A DNA stretch of 64,000 nt, from assembly GCA_017644185.1 (NCBI GenBank), contig JAEPMA010000001.1, forward strand, positions 248,001-312,000. Reading direction: 5' to 3'. The stretch comes from Rhodospirillales bacterium. GTDB lineage: Bacteria; Pseudomonadota; Alphaproteobacteria; Rhodospirillales; Casp-alpha2. The notes beneath the pieces were generated by a model. It saw nothing but the letters and a program-made list of their open reading frames with translations, was not told the origin of the DNA and did no database searches. How positions within the stretch are numbered: the first letter of the stretch is position 1; each line of letters starts with the position of its first letter. Of this stretch, positions 1 to 9,162 are shown piece by piece. The translations under genes were made by a program, and so were the position numbers.

Positions 1-975
1 CGGGAAGCAAAGCACGTTGTTGACCTGGTTCGGATAATCGGACCGCCCGGTCGCCATGATGACGTTGGGGTTCGCCATTTTCGCCGTGTCCGGGTCGATT
101 TCCGGGTTCGGATTGGCGAGCGCCAGGATAAACGGATGGTCGTCCATCTTCTTGACCATCTCGGGCGTGAGAATGCCCGCCGCCGACAACCCCAGGAAGA
201 CATCGGCGCCGTCGATCGCATCGTCCAGCGTGCGCAGATCGGTTTTCTGCGCATAGCCCCCCTTGCGTTCGTTCATCTCGTCTTCGCGGCCTTCGTAAAC
301 AAGGCCGATATGATCGACGAGCCAGATGTTCTCGCGTTTGACGCCCATCGAGCAAAGCAGATCGAGGCACGCGATCCCCGCCGCGCCGCCGCCCGTGGAA
401 ACCAGCTTGATGTCCTCGAATTCTTTGTTTTGCAGTCTAAGTCCGTTGAGGATTGCAGCCGCGCAGACGATGGCGGTGCCGTGCTGATCGTCATGGAACA
501 CCGGAATGTTCATCCGTTTGCGGAGTTCCTGTTCGACGATGAAGCACTCCGGTGCGCGGATGTCTTCCAGGTTGATGGCGCCGAATGTCGGCTCGAGAGG
601 GGCGATGACCTCGACCAACTTCATTGGATCGCGTTCATTCACTTCAATGTCGAAGCAGTCGATGTTGGCGAACTTCTTGAAGAGGACGGCCTTGCCTTCC
701 ATCACTGGTTTCGACGCTTCCGCGCCGATCGGGCCCAGGCCCAGCACGGCGGTGCCGTTGGTGATCACCGCCACCAGATTGGCGCGGTTGGTCAGCTGAT
801 AGGATTCCATCGGATCTTCGACGATCGCGGTGCACGCTGCGGCGACGCCCGGCGAGTAGGCGAGTGCCAGGTCGCGCTGCGTGGCCAGTGGTTTGGTCGG
901 TTGAATCTGCAGTTTCCCGGCAGGCGCCTGCCGGTGGTATTCGAGTGCCCGCTGATCGAGGGTCTTGTCGGACAT
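1..975 (-). CDS. maeB: NADP-dependent malic enzyme, N-terminal 325 residues (runs off window)
   Basis: Oxidative decarboxylation of malate to pyruvate in the cytosol. The frame is open from an ATG at 973-975 to the window edge. The N-terminus is typical of the bacterial MaeB type: [11 protein letters not shown] near residue 45, [20 protein letters not shown] near 75-95, the [10 protein letters not shown] segment and [10 protein letters not shown]. The last visible codons give [19 protein letters not shown], a family hallmark. A C-terminal phosphotransacetylase-like domain is usual in MaeB, but it would lie outside the window. The gene is divergent from the downstream phosphodiesterase gene. 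Confidence 0.93.
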   Translation of the reverse strand, partial: MSDKTLDQRALEYHRQAPAGKLQIQPTKPLATQRDLALAYSPGVAAACTAIVEDPMESYQLTNRANLVAVITNGTAVLGLGPIGAEASKPVMEGKAVLFKKFANIDCFDIEVNERDPMKLVEVIAPLEPTFGAINLEDIRAPECFIVEQELRKRMNIPVFHDDQHGTAIVCAAAILNGLRLQNKEFEDIKLVSTGGGAAGIACLDLLCSMGVKRENIWLVDHIGLVYEGREDEMNERKGGYAQKTDLRTLDDAIDGADVFLGLSAAGILTPEMVKKMDDHPFILALANPNPEIDPDTAKMANPNVIMATGRSDYPNQVNNVLCFP

Positions 976-1089
976 TAGGTTGTCCCTCCCGGTGCGAAGT
1001 TGTTTAACACACATAGGTTGATCGGTTGCCGCGTCCGGGGCAACCTGAATTACAGGAATTTTGTGTTGAGGGGCGGGAGCCCGACTAAT

Positions 1090-1827
1090 ATGACACGTTC
1101 GAACCCGGACGTTCCGTTCGTTATCGGTCACCGCGGCGCCGCAGGATTAGCACCGGAGAACACCCTCGTCAGTCTGCGCCGCGCACGGCGGGAAGGGGCC
1201 ACGTGGGTTGAGTTCGACGTTAAGCTGAGCCGGGATGGCGTGGCGATTCTGTTCCATGACGACACGCTGCAAAGAACGTCGAGCGGGAATGGACCGGTCG
1301 GCGGGTTTGATTTCGACCGCATCCGGAAGCTGGAAGCAGGCGCCTGGTTCGGTGCCTCGTTCGCCGGCACCCGCATCCCGACATTTCCTGAGGCGATGCA
1401 AATGCTGGCGACAGAAGGGATCGGCGCGAATGTGGAAATCAAGCCGAATCCGGGGGATGCGCAAAAGACGGCGGAAATCACCTGCCGTCTTATTTCGGAG
1501 GCGTGGCCGGATAGTGTCCCGGGACCGGTGATCTCAAGCTTCGACGCCGAAGCAATGGCCGTGGCACGTGATATGCTGCCGGGGATTGAACGGGCGATGC
1601 TGTTCGGAAGGTTGCCCAACGACTGGAAGCGTTTGGTTGAAGAACTCGATTGCACGGCGGTGCATGCATCGAATCGTCACGTCAACGAAATGATGGTCCA
1701 AGAGATCAGAAGGGCCGGACTACCGCTTCGCATCTATACTGTAAACGACCCGGCACGCGCTGAAACGTTGCGTGGATGGGGCGTATCGTCGGTTTTCACG
1801 GACCGTCCCGACCTTATCAAGGATTGA
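1090..1827 (+). CDS. Glycerophosphodiester phosphodiesterase (GDPD family)
   Basis: Hydrolyses glycerophosphodiesters to glycerol-3-phosphate and an alcohol; 245 aa. The family fingerprint is clear: VIGHRGAAGLAPENT at the N-terminus supplies the catalytic His and the Glu-Asn, then EFDVKLSRDG and LFHDDTL give the metal-binding Glu/Asp and the second His, and NVEIKPN follows. I chose ATG 1090 over the longer frame from 1000 because the family begins close to the HRG motif and a GAGGGGCGGG tract precedes it. No signal peptide is visible, so a cytoplasmic enzyme is inferred. Confidence 0.9.
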   Translation: MTRSNPDVPFVIGHRGAAGLAPENTLVSLRRARREGATWVEFDVKLSRDGVAILFHDDTLQRTSSGNGPVGGFDFDRIRKLEAGAWFGASFAGTRIPTFPEAMQMLATEGIGANVEIKPNPGDAQKTAEITCRLISEAWPDSVPGPVISSFDAEAMAVARDMLPGIERAMLFGRLPNDWKRLVEELDCTAVHASNRHVNEMMVQEIRRAGLPLRIYTVNDPARAETLRGWGVSSVFTDRPDLIKD

Positions 1828-1877
1828 CCCTCACCATAGGACATTGCCAGCGGGCGGCGATTACGCGACGATGATCG

Positions 1878-3230
1878 GTGGGAGCGGACCTTGGATATTC
1901 AGGGTCCGGCGGGATCAAACGGCGGAACATTCTCTTGAACGGCATCTTCTTTGCCATTGTCGCCATAGCATTTGTCGTGGCTGCCTATCGGCAGGTGACT
2001 TTCACTGCACCTGATGGCGCTGACATCGACGCACCGATGGCGGCCCTTGGAAAGGCCATGATCGGCACCGCGGGTGATGCGGTTACGCTCGCGATCGGAC
2101 TGGTCGGCGTCATGTCACTGTTCCTGGGGTTGATGAAGGTGGCCGAGCGCGCCGGACTGTTGATGGTCGTGGCGCGCACGTTGCAGCCGTTGATGCTTAG
2201 ACTGTTCCCGGCGGTGCCCCCAGACCATCCGGCGATGGGCGCGATCATCATGAACCTGTCGGCGAATGTCCTCGGGCTCGGCAATGCGGCGACGCCGTTC
2301 GGCATCCGCGCCATGGAGCATCTCGACACGCTGAATGGCGAGAAGGGCAAGGCGACGGACGCCATGATCCTGTTCCTCGCCATCAACACGTCGAGCGTTA
2401 CGTTATTGCCGACCGGGGTGATCGCGCTTCGGGCGGCGGCCGGTTCCGCCGATCCCGCCGGGATCGTGCCAACCACACTTTTCGCCACCCTCGTTTCGAC
2501 CACCGTTGCCATCTTTAGTGCCAAGTTCTGCGCCAGGATGTTCGCGTCGAGCGCGCCGCCCACCGTCAGCGCCGGCGCCGTCGCGGTCGAACATGAAGGG
2601 GACGAGGATTTGCCGCCTCCACCGGCGCAAGGCTATCCGGTTTGGGTTTCCGGGCTGGTGCTTGGGACAGTGCTGGCGCTGGTGCCGTTGACCATTTTTT
2701 ACGGACGCGCATTCGCGCCGTGGATTATTCCCGGTTTGATGATCGGCTTTCTCGGACTTGGAGTCTGGAGGCGGGTCCCGGTTTACGAATGCTTCGTCGA
2801 CGGTGCCAAGGACGGCTTCAACGTCGCACTCAGGATTATTCCGTATCTCGTGGCGATCCTGGTCGCCGTCTCCATGTTCCGGAATTCCGGTGCATTGGAA
2901 TTGCTGATCACGCCGTTGGGGGCGGTGACGGAGCTGGTCGGATTGCCGGCCGACGCTTTGCCGATGGCGTTGCTGAGGCCGCTGTCGGGGTCCGGTGCCT
3001 ACGGTATTCTGGCATCGATCATCAACGACCCCGCTGTGGGGCCGGATAGCTACACAGGTTATCTCGTCTCGACGTTCCAGGGATCGACCGAGACGACGTT
3101 CTATGTCATCGCCGTTTATTTCGGCGCCGTACAAATCAGGCGTCTCCGATACGCTTTGATCCCTGCGCTCACCGCCGACTTTGCCGGAATCGCCGCCGCC
3201 GTCTTTATCGTCGCGATGCTGTACGGATGA
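1878..3230 (+). CDS. Fused SpmA/SpmB-like nucleoside-recognition (Gate) domain membrane protein
   Basis: A 450-aa polytopic membrane protein in which two Gate-type (nucleoside recognition) domains are joined. The first half has the SpmA signature (NLSANVLGLGNAATPFG near residue 130). The second half has the SpmB signature (GSGAYGILASIINDPAVG near 370, then GSTETTFYVIAVYFG). In Bacillus the halves are separate spore-maturation proteins. In non-sporulating Proteobacteria fused copies exist and their substrate is unknown. The start is uncertain: GTG 1878 gives the longest frame, and a TTG at about 1934 just before the first membrane helix is an alternative. It overlaps the next gene by 4 nt (ATGA), implying translational coupling. 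Confidence 0.85.
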   Translation: MGADLGYSGSGGIKRRNILLNGIFFAIVAIAFVVAAYRQVTFTAPDGADIDAPMAALGKAMIGTAGDAVTLAIGLVGVMSLFLGLMKVAERAGLLMVVARTLQPLMLRLFPAVPPDHPAMGAIIMNLSANVLGLGNAATPFGIRAMEHLDTLNGEKGKATDAMILFLAINTSSVTLLPTGVIALRAAAGSADPAGIVPTTLFATLVSTTVAIFSAKFCARMFASSAPPTVSAGAVAVEHEGDEDLPPPPAQGYPVWVSGLVLGTVLALVPLTIFYGRAFAPWIIPGLMIGFLGLGVWRRVPVYECFVDGAKDGFNVALRIIPYLVAILVAVSMFRNSGALELLITPLGAVTELVGLPADALPMALLRPLSGSGAYGILASIINDPAVGPDSYTGYLVSTFQGSTETTFYVIAVYFGAVQIRRLRYALIPALTADFAGIAAAVFIVAMLYG

Positions 3231-4174
3231 GAAAGAATCCCTTGGGTCATCCGGCCGACCCGACGCCGACCGTCGGGGGTGCGCGCGACACCGACGCGCC
3301 GGGAAAAGCGATCCTGCTGGCGCTTGCGGGTGGCGCCGTGCTGACGCTCAACGACGGCTTCGTTAAGACGCTGACCGCCGATCTTCCGGCGGGGCAGGTG
3401 TTGGCGCTGCGGGGCGTGTTCATCTACATGGTGGTGGCGATGTTTGCCATCCGTGCGGGGGGCATTCATACCGCCTGGCAAGTCAGAAGTTGGAAGGGGC
3501 AGGGTCTGCGCGCCTTCTGCGTTGTCGGCAGTTCATTCTGCTTCGTTACCGGTTTGATATATCTGCCGCTCGCCAATGCGATCGCGATTGCATTCGCGGG
3601 GCCGCTGTTCGTAACCATGTTGGCGCCGGTCATGCTATCCGAAGTCGTCGGCTGGCGACGTTGGGCTGCGGTGCTCGTCGGCTTCATGGGGGTGCTCGTC
3701 ATCGTGCAACCCGGTACGGGCGCGTTTCAGTGGTATGCGGTGTTTCCGTTGGTCGCCTCGTTCCTGGGTGGGATGCGTGACATCATCACCCGTAAAATGG
3801 CCGCGCACGAAACCACCGTTGCGGTGCTGTTCGTGACGACGACGGCTGTCGTCGGCGCCGGGTTCATGTCCTGGTTCTTTACAGACTGGGCACCCGTAGA
3901 ATGGCGACATCTGAAGTACCTGGCCGGCAGCGGCCTGCTCGTCGGACTGGCCCACTACCTGATCATTGAATCGTTCCGGCTTGGCGAAGCGGCTTTAGTC
4001 TCTCCGTTTAAGTACGCCAACGTGTTGTGGGCGGTGCTGTTTGGATATTTGTTGTTTGGTGAATTGCCGGGCGTGGCGACACTTATCGGTGCGGCGATCG
4101 TCATCTTGAGCGGCCTTTACATCCTGAACCGCGAGCGCATACGGACCCGACAAGCCCGTGCTGCGCGCGGCTGA
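3227..4174 (+). CDS. DMT superfamily (EamA) transporter
   Basis: A 315-aa inner-membrane protein with about ten hydrophobic segments arranged as two EamA repeats. The first repeat includes LTLNDGFVKTLTADLPAGQ and a PLANAIAIAFAGPLF segment; the second ends in ANVLWAVLFGYLLFGELPG, typical of drug/metabolite exporters. It is coupled to the SpmAB-like gene by an ATGA overlap, so the two probably act in one membrane process. The substrate cannot be told from sequence. Confidence 0.88.
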   Translation: MRKNPLGHPADPTPTVGGARDTDAPGKAILLALAGGAVLTLNDGFVKTLTADLPAGQVLALRGVFIYMVVAMFAIRAGGIHTAWQVRSWKGQGLRAFCVVGSSFCFVTGLIYLPLANAIAIAFAGPLFVTMLAPVMLSEVVGWRRWAAVLVGFMGVLVIVQPGTGAFQWYAVFPLVASFLGGMRDIITRKMAAHETTVAVLFVTTTAVVGAGFMSWFFTDWAPVEWRHLKYLAGSGLLVGLAHYLIIESFRLGEAALVSPFKYANVLWAVLFGYLLFGELPGVATLIGAAIVILSGLYILNRERIRTRQARAARG

Positions 4175-4180
4175 GGCGGG

Positions 4181-7100
4181 CTACTTGATCGAGATATCGA
4201 GCGGGTTGCAGTATGTGTCGCCGAATTGGGCGCGAAGTTCGATGCATGCATCCTCAGCCGCCTCGCGGCTCGGGAATGGGAGAGCGTAAAGGTCGACAAA
4301 GGACGCTTTTTCGTTGGTTGCCGGGGTCTCCGGGAACTCGGCGATGATGTCCTCGAAGACATCCGGCAGAGCGCTCCGGATTTCTTCCCAAGCTTTCCGG
4401 GCGTCGTCGACCGAGTTGAATGACGCGAGCAGGACACGGGCTTCGAGTTTGCCGCCAGCGGCTTCCCCGATAACGAAATCCTCGCCGTTCAGGACCGTCC
4501 CATCCTGCCCGATCTCGACGGTGCGCGGTGCGACATCCGGAAGTTCAAGGCGTGTGAGCTGTTCGGGATCGACCCTGAGGGTGTAGGTGCCCGGGCGGAT
4601 GAACTCGACGAGATAGAAGCCGTCATACTGGGATTGCACCTCGCGAACGATGTCCCCGTCCTTGTCGAGCAGTTGGATGATCACATCCTTGACCGGTTTC
4701 GACCACTGACCGTCGTTCTGATAGACGATGCCGTCGATTTCCCCGGTCGTGACGACGGCGAAGTCGACGTGTCCGGGCACACCCGGACGCAATGTCACTT
4801 CAACGCCATCGGGCGTGGCGGTCCAGTATGGGTCGATCAGGGTTGCCTGATCGATCTCGAAATTGACGGGTTCATATGTGTCCAGCGACGTGATGAAGGC
4901 ACGGCCCTCGTTGTTGGTTTTCTGTTTCAACCGGGTTCTGCCCGACTTGAATCCGACGTCCTTGAGAGGTTCGTCGACCCCTTCGGTGAACGTCCCGTCG
5001 CCGTCCAGGTCGCGGAACACCATGGCCGTCATGGTGCCGCGCTCGGCGGTTGCTTTGGAGGCGACACGTAAGCCCCCGTCGGCGGCATCCTTGCCCCAGG
5101 AATAGGTCAGCTTGAGCTTGGCGGAGTAGTCGCCGGCGTCGTCGTACTGCCCTTCGATACCGGCAGCGACGATGTCGAAGTCGGAGTTCAAGCCGGCGGT
5201 GTAGCTGGTGAGTTGCGTCCCGGTCAGTTCTTTTGTGATGCCGGCGCGGGCATTGAGCTTGGGAGTCACTTTCCAGTCGCCGGACAGTGCGACCGTGGAA
5301 ACCGCGAATTCTGGCAGGACGTTATAACCGATCTGCCCACGGGTGCGGACATCGCCGATCGAACCGCCAAGCTGGAAGGTGCCGCTGGCGGTTTCGGTGT
5401 CGGCGGTCTCCGCCGGATCGTTGAGGGTCAGATTGAGCGTGTTGGAAACCGACGCGCGCCCGACCGCCGTCGACAGCCTGTTCTGGAACGTCGTCGTCTT
5501 GTCGCCGGACACGGCGTTCTCATGGCTGACGTTGAAGGCATAAGGAATCTGCGGCAGGAAGTCCGACCGGATCGCGCCGTCGAGACGGAGTCGGGATTCC
5601 GACGTCAGGGGGTCGGTCTCGTTGTCGTACTCTTCGCTCAGGAAATCGTTCAGGATCGTGTGCTCGCCCAAAACACTGACACCGAAAAGCTGCGTCTGTC
5701 CCGAGACCGTGCCGGCCCAGCCCCCCGCCACATCCTTGGTGATATCGGTCCGCAGATAAACCGGGCCCAATGAAGTCACGACGTTGCTGCCGAGGTAGAC
5801 ATTGTGTCCGCCTTCGAACGGAATGCTGGCCAGATTGGCGCCGATGGAGAGGTTCTTGCTGACGCCGTACTTGTATTGTGCGGTGTAGCGTGACTTGCCC
5901 TGGAAGCCGTCTGTGTTGTCGTCATCATCATCGCCGGTGAGGGTGAGACGGTCTTGCTGGTTGAAGCTGACGCCGTAGGTGTGTCCGCCCGGCTTGATCT
6001 GGTCTGGACCGACCCGGATCTGCTGAACTTCCTCACGGACCTGCCCTTGCGGCCCGTAAAATATCAACTTCAGAACGTTGACGCCAAACAGTAGAGGGAC
6101 ATCCTCGAACAGGTAGCGGCCGTCGTCTTGAGACTGACGGAAATCTAGCAGCACTTCGTTCCGATAGAGTTCGACTTCCCAACCGAGTTGCAGGTCGCCT
6201 TGCAGTGTAATCCGGTCGAACTCGCGTTCGTCACCGATCGGCGCATTCGAGATGGTGAAGCCGCGACCAACTTTGGTGCGGGTCATGTGTGCGATCTGCG
6301 GCCCGTATACGTCGCCGACGGCGAACTTCGTTGCGTCGAGTTTCCCCAGCAGTCCGCCTTCAGCCCGCTGACGGCCGAGTTTGACGCGGGCCACGTTGAT
6401 CTGTTCGTCCTGGTTGCCGGAAATAAAGAAATCGGCGTTGAGCTTGGCGATATCTGCAGTCGCCAGGGTCGTGTAGCTGCGCGACAAGGTTGGTCCCTCG
6501 TCGCTGGAAGTCACGGTGAAGTCGAGTGTCGTGTCCGATACCGGCCAGGAAATCCACTGGTAAGGGACCTCGAGTTTCGGAAGCTGCTTACCGTCCCCGC
6601 CACGCCGTTGCGCGAAGATGCGCTGACGGCGCTGCTCTCGCTCGAGGCGGGTCTGGATCGGCAAAGCTTCCCTGGGTTCGATATTCAGAATCAGGTTCGG
6701 GATGTCATAATTGAAGTCGACCGGGAACCAGGTCGCGAGCGTGCGGACATCGACGTAGATATCGTCGGGAAGTTGTTCGACGAAAGCGGGATCGACGGGG
6801 CGGACCTCCCCGGCGATCACCACTTTGCCGGCGGCCAGATCGAGCGAGAACAATCGGCTTTCGCTCAGGAACCAGCCTTGTGCACGGCCGTTATCAGCGT
6901 CGACAGTGATGGGAAACTCCAACGCATCAACGACCTCAGTCAACGGCAGGATAAGACTCCCCTGCTTAGGATAGCCGAACACTGCGTCCCGCAGAATCAG
7001 CTTACCAAGCGTCATCTGCAGGATCAGCAGTTCTTCGTCGCTGCGCTTGGCAGCCTTGAAGGGGGGGTCGGCTTCGGGAACCTGGGCAATATATGAGGAC

Positions 7101-7279
7101 ACGTTCAGATCGGACGTGTACTTCACGGACTTGGCCAGGCTGGGAGCAGGTGCAAGGAGAACCGCCGCAATGAAGAACATTGCGGCCAGCACGACAGGTC
7201 CGGAGACCGTTCTATCCGGGTAGGTTTCGGATATGCGCAGGCGGTCCGGCAAATGCCGGGCGTCTGCGATCTCTGACAT
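4181..7279 (-). CDS. Usher-like outer membrane protein with SdrD/carboxypeptidase-like beta-sandwich domains and C-terminal SPOR-like domain
   Basis: Probable outer-membrane secretion and assembly pore for the DUF4402 subunits next door; 1032 aa from ATG 7279. A frame extension to 7444 exists but has no better start. A signal peptide lies at about residues 27-49 (hydrophobic stretch then PSLAKS). A periplasmic N-terminal region follows, then a long beta-strand-rich barrel-like region of about 400 residues. Around 780-935 sit two beta-sandwich modules, one with FRDLDGDGTFTEGVDEPL (SdrD B-like) and one with QYDGFYLVEFIRPGTYTLRV (carboxypeptidase-regulatory-like). The last 90 or so residues have the two-half SPOR pattern (ARVLLASFNSVDDARKAW and VDLYALPFPSREAAEDA). 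The usher role is inferred from architecture and from neighbours (chaperone, pilin-like genes). Confidence 0.75.
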   Translation of the reverse strand: MSEIADARHLPDRLRISETYPDRTVSGPVVLAAMFFIAAVLLAPAPSLAKSVKYTSDLNVSSYIAQVPEADPPFKAAKRSDEELLILQMTLGKLILRDAVFGYPKQGSLILPLTEVVDALEFPITVDADNGRAQGWFLSESRLFSLDLAAGKVVIAGEVRPVDPAFVEQLPDDIYVDVRTLATWFPVDFNYDIPNLILNIEPREALPIQTRLEREQRRQRIFAQRRGGDGKQLPKLEVPYQWISWPVSDTTLDFTVTSSDEGPTLSRSYTTLATADIAKLNADFFISGNQDEQINVARVKLGRQRAEGGLLGKLDATKFAVGDVYGPQIAHMTRTKVGRGFTISNAPIGDEREFDRITLQGDLQLGWEVELYRNEVLLDFRQSQDDGRYLFEDVPLLFGVNVLKLIFYGPQGQVREEVQQIRVGPDQIKPGGHTYGVSFNQQDRLTLTGDDDDDNTDGFQGKSRYTAQYKYGVSKNLSIGANLASIPFEGGHNVYLGSNVVTSLGPVYLRTDITKDVAGGWAGTVSGQTQLFGVSVLGEHTILNDFLSEEYDNETDPLTSESRLRLDGAIRSDFLPQIPYAFNVSHENAVSGDKTTTFQNRLSTAVGRASVSNTLNLTLNDPAETADTETASGTFQLGGSIGDVRTRGQIGYNVLPEFAVSTVALSGDWKVTPKLNARAGITKELTGTQLTSYTAGLNSDFDIVAAGIEGQYDDAGDYSAKLKLTYSWGKDAADGGLRVASKATAERGTMTAMVFRDLDGDGTFTEGVDEPLKDVGFKSGRTRLKQKTNNEGRAFITSLDTYEPVNFEIDQATLIDPYWTATPDGVEVTLRPGVPGHVDFAVVTTGEIDGIVYQNDGQWSKPVKDVIIQLLDKDGDIVREVQSQYDGFYLVEFIRPGTYTLRVDPEQLTRLELPDVAPRTVEIGQDGTVLNGEDFVIGEAAGGKLEARVLLASFNSVDDARKAWEEIRSALPDVFEDIIAEFPETPATNEKASFVDLYALPFPSREAAEDACIELRAQFGDTYCNPLDISIK

Positions 7280-7713
7280 GCGCCGCCGGCGCGGTGTCAC
7301 CACCACGCCGCAATGCGGCACGCGCTCTCTTTGCAACCCCAAACGAACTCCCATCATGTTCGTCGACTGGTGCACAACGTTCGCCATCCGCCGCCGCCGG
7401 GAGGTCGACACGGGCCCTCGAAAGGGCGCGTCTCCCGAACGCAAATATTTCCGTTGGACCGGAGAGACTTGCGCCGTCGGAGAATGACGCGATCAGATTG
7501 CCCCCGGTTTGGTTAAGGGCCGCTTAAGCGGTTTTGGGGTGTTTGTCAGGTTTCTGTAAGGTTCTGAAAAACATCAATTTTTTTGATTCTGTCATGTTGA
7601 TGTCAGCTATCGGCCGTAAACAGTCTCCCGATACGTGAGAGAACGCCAATTCACTCATTCTTTTGGATATTTATTTCCCCGGTCGTGCCGGGACTGAGCA
7701 AAGGAACTGCGAA
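7280..7713. promoter_or_regulatory. Divergent intergenic region between usher-like gene and first pilin-like gene
   Basis: 434 bases without a credible gene; the open frames across 7280-7444 look like GC-rich shadow. The half nearer the pilin gene is AT-rich and contains an inverted repeat, ACATCAA at 7571-7577 with TTGATGT at 7597-7603, around a run of T residues. This is the best place for the pilin promoter and an operator, but I cannot assign -35/-10 boxes with confidence. Confidence 0.45.
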
Positions 7714-8223
7714 ATGAAAACCAGAAACATCCTTATGGCAGCCGCGCTGGTTGCCGTTGTCGCCGCCCCGGCCTCGGTCAAAGCGGCCAGCGATTCCGCC
7801 ACGGCCTCGGCCACCATCGCCGCCGCCGTTACCGTCACCAAACAGTCCGACCTTGAGTTCGGCCTGATCTCGCCGACCGCTTCCCCGGGTACGGTGACGA
7901 TTTCCGATGCCGGTGCGCGTAGCGGCGATGCCAACGTTGAACTTCTCTCGGGTGCCACGCCGTCGCAGGCTTCGTTCCTTGTCAGCGGCGCCTCCAACCA
8001 GTCGATTTCCGTCACGATCCCGACGACCGCGACCTTGAACGGTAGTGGTGCGGCATCCGGTTTTTCGATGAGTGCGGATCTCAGCCAGGCGGAAGCCGGC
8101 ACGCAGACTCTCGACGGTTCCGGTAACTTCACGATTGACGTGGGTGCTGACCTCGCCGTTGGCGCCAGCCAGACCGCCGGCTCCTATTCGGGCAGCTTCA
8201 ACGTGACGGTTATTTACAACTGA
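7714..8223 (+). CDS. DUF4402 pilin-like secreted protein (subunit a)
   Basis: A 169-aa exported beta-rich protein. It starts at ATG 7714, with an AAGGAACTG ribosome site just upstream, and has a classic signal peptide (MKTRNILMAAALVAVVAA, cleavage expected near VKA-AS). The DUF4402 pattern is complete: DLEFGLISPT, then a TVTISDAGARSG strand, a VSGASNQSISVTIP core, and the end TAGSYSGSFNVTVIYN. DUF4402 proteins often sit beside chaperone-usher genes, so a fimbrial subunit role is inferred. A strong terminator follows 40 bases after the stop. Confidence 0.82.
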   Translation: MKTRNILMAAALVAVVAAPASVKAASDSATASATIAAAVTVTKQSDLEFGLISPTASPGTVTISDAGARSGDANVELLSGATPSQASFLVSGASNQSISVTIPTTATLNGSGAASGFSMSADLSQAEAGTQTLDGSGNFTIDVGADLAVGASQTAGSYSGSFNVTVIYN

Positions 8224-8265
8224 TCATGTGTTTGCCGGGTACGCCCGGGCGAACGAACGAGAAAG

Positions 8266-8298
8266 GCCGCCGGCGAAATTACGCGTCGGCGGCTTTTT
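8266..8298 (+). terminator. Rho-independent terminator after DUF4402 subunit a
   Basis: A 10-bp stem (8266-8275 with 8284-8293, one G-T wobble) closes an 8-base loop and is followed by five T residues. It would separate the highly expressible first subunit from the downstream genes. Confidence 0.85.
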
Positions 8299-8427
8299 GT
8301 TTAAGGGCGGCTGAACCTTGTTAACGCCTTGTTCGGCAATTGCATTTAGCGTTTGAGCAGGGTGTATTTTATTGGCCCTGTTACCGAATTCATGTATTCT
8401 CGACGTGAATGGAACGAAGGTGTTGTG

Positions 8428-9105
8428 GTGATCAAATCACCGGTCAGATTTTTTAAGTCAACGTGCGCGGCTGCTCTTTTCACGGGGGCCGTGATCTTTA
8501 CTGCGGGCAATCTTCAGGCCGGCGTGACCAAGGAAAGCGCCACGATTTCGGTAACCGTTCAGGCCCGGGCGAGTGTGGGGCTTGCCACGCCGCCGGCCGC
8601 AGCACCCACGACGACGACGTCCACATCGACATCGATTCCGACCGTACCGATCAGCACCACATCCAACGTCGGATATGGTTCTCCGGCGCCGGCGGCAGCA
8701 TCATCCACAACCGGATCAACGGGCACGGGTTCGGACAGCGGGACCTCGGTTACGCCCAGCCAGGCAGCGCGCGCCTTTGCGTCACGCGGCGCCGCGCCGG
8801 TCTCATTAGGGGGCGCGTCCGCCGTCGCGGTCGCCGGTGGACCGAACCAGACCTTCAACGTGATCCTGCCTGGGAATACCAGCTATTCCGATGGTGGCCG
8901 GGTCGTGAACCTCAGCAATTTCCAACACAGCGCCGGCACCACGCCCGCGCTTGGCAGTAACGGCTCCGGCACTTTCAGCGTCGGCGCTGCTGTCGGAGGC
9001 AACGACACCGGCAGCGGCGGCGAGCAGACAAACCCGCAAGCGGCTGTCTCATCAGCCTTTACGCAGCGCTCGCCAATTGTAAATATCGACGTGACCTACA
9101 ACTAA
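8428..9105 (+). CDS. DUF4402 pilin-like secreted protein with Thr/Ser/Ala-rich insert (subunit b)
   Basis: 225 aa from GTG 8428, chosen because a GAAGG ribosome site lies 7 bases upstream and a signal peptide follows directly (SPVRFFKSTCAAALFTGAVI). ATG 8392 is a possible longer start. After residue 50 comes a low-complexity Thr/Ser/Pro linker, then a DUF4402-like domain with GPNQTFNVILPGNTSYSDGG and the end SPIVNIDVTYN. It is larger and more divergent than the other subunits, so it might be a tip or adaptor subunit; that is inference. Confidence 0.72.
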   Translation: MIKSPVRFFKSTCAAALFTGAVIFTAGNLQAGVTKESATISVTVQARASVGLATPPAAAPTTTTSTSTSIPTVPISTTSNVGYGSPAPAAASSTTGSTGTGSDSGTSVTPSQAARAFASRGAAPVSLGGASAVAVAGGPNQTFNVILPGNTSYSDGGRVVNLSNFQHSAGTTPALGSNGSGTFSVGAAVGGNDTGSGGEQTNPQAAVSSAFTQRSPIVNIDVTYN

Positions 9106-9162
9106 GGCTTGCCGCGTCGCCGGACGCGTTCATCTATCATGATAAAAAGGGGGGCAGAGCCA

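Noticed and set aside
6188-7096. A 302-codon plus-strand frame opposite the usher-like gene
   Set aside because: No ribosome site, no family match, and the opposite strand encodes a continuous protein with signal peptide and recognisable domains.
7583-7600. Possible FNR box before the first pilin-like gene (TTGATTCTGTCAT)
   Set aside because: The right half does not match ATCAA at the required 4-base spacing; only the left half-site fits.
8600-8660. Short ACG/TCC-type repeats that look like a microsatellite
   Set aside because: They encode the Thr/Ser linker of subunit b with irregular units, so they are not a clean phase-variable tract or CRISPR-like repeat.
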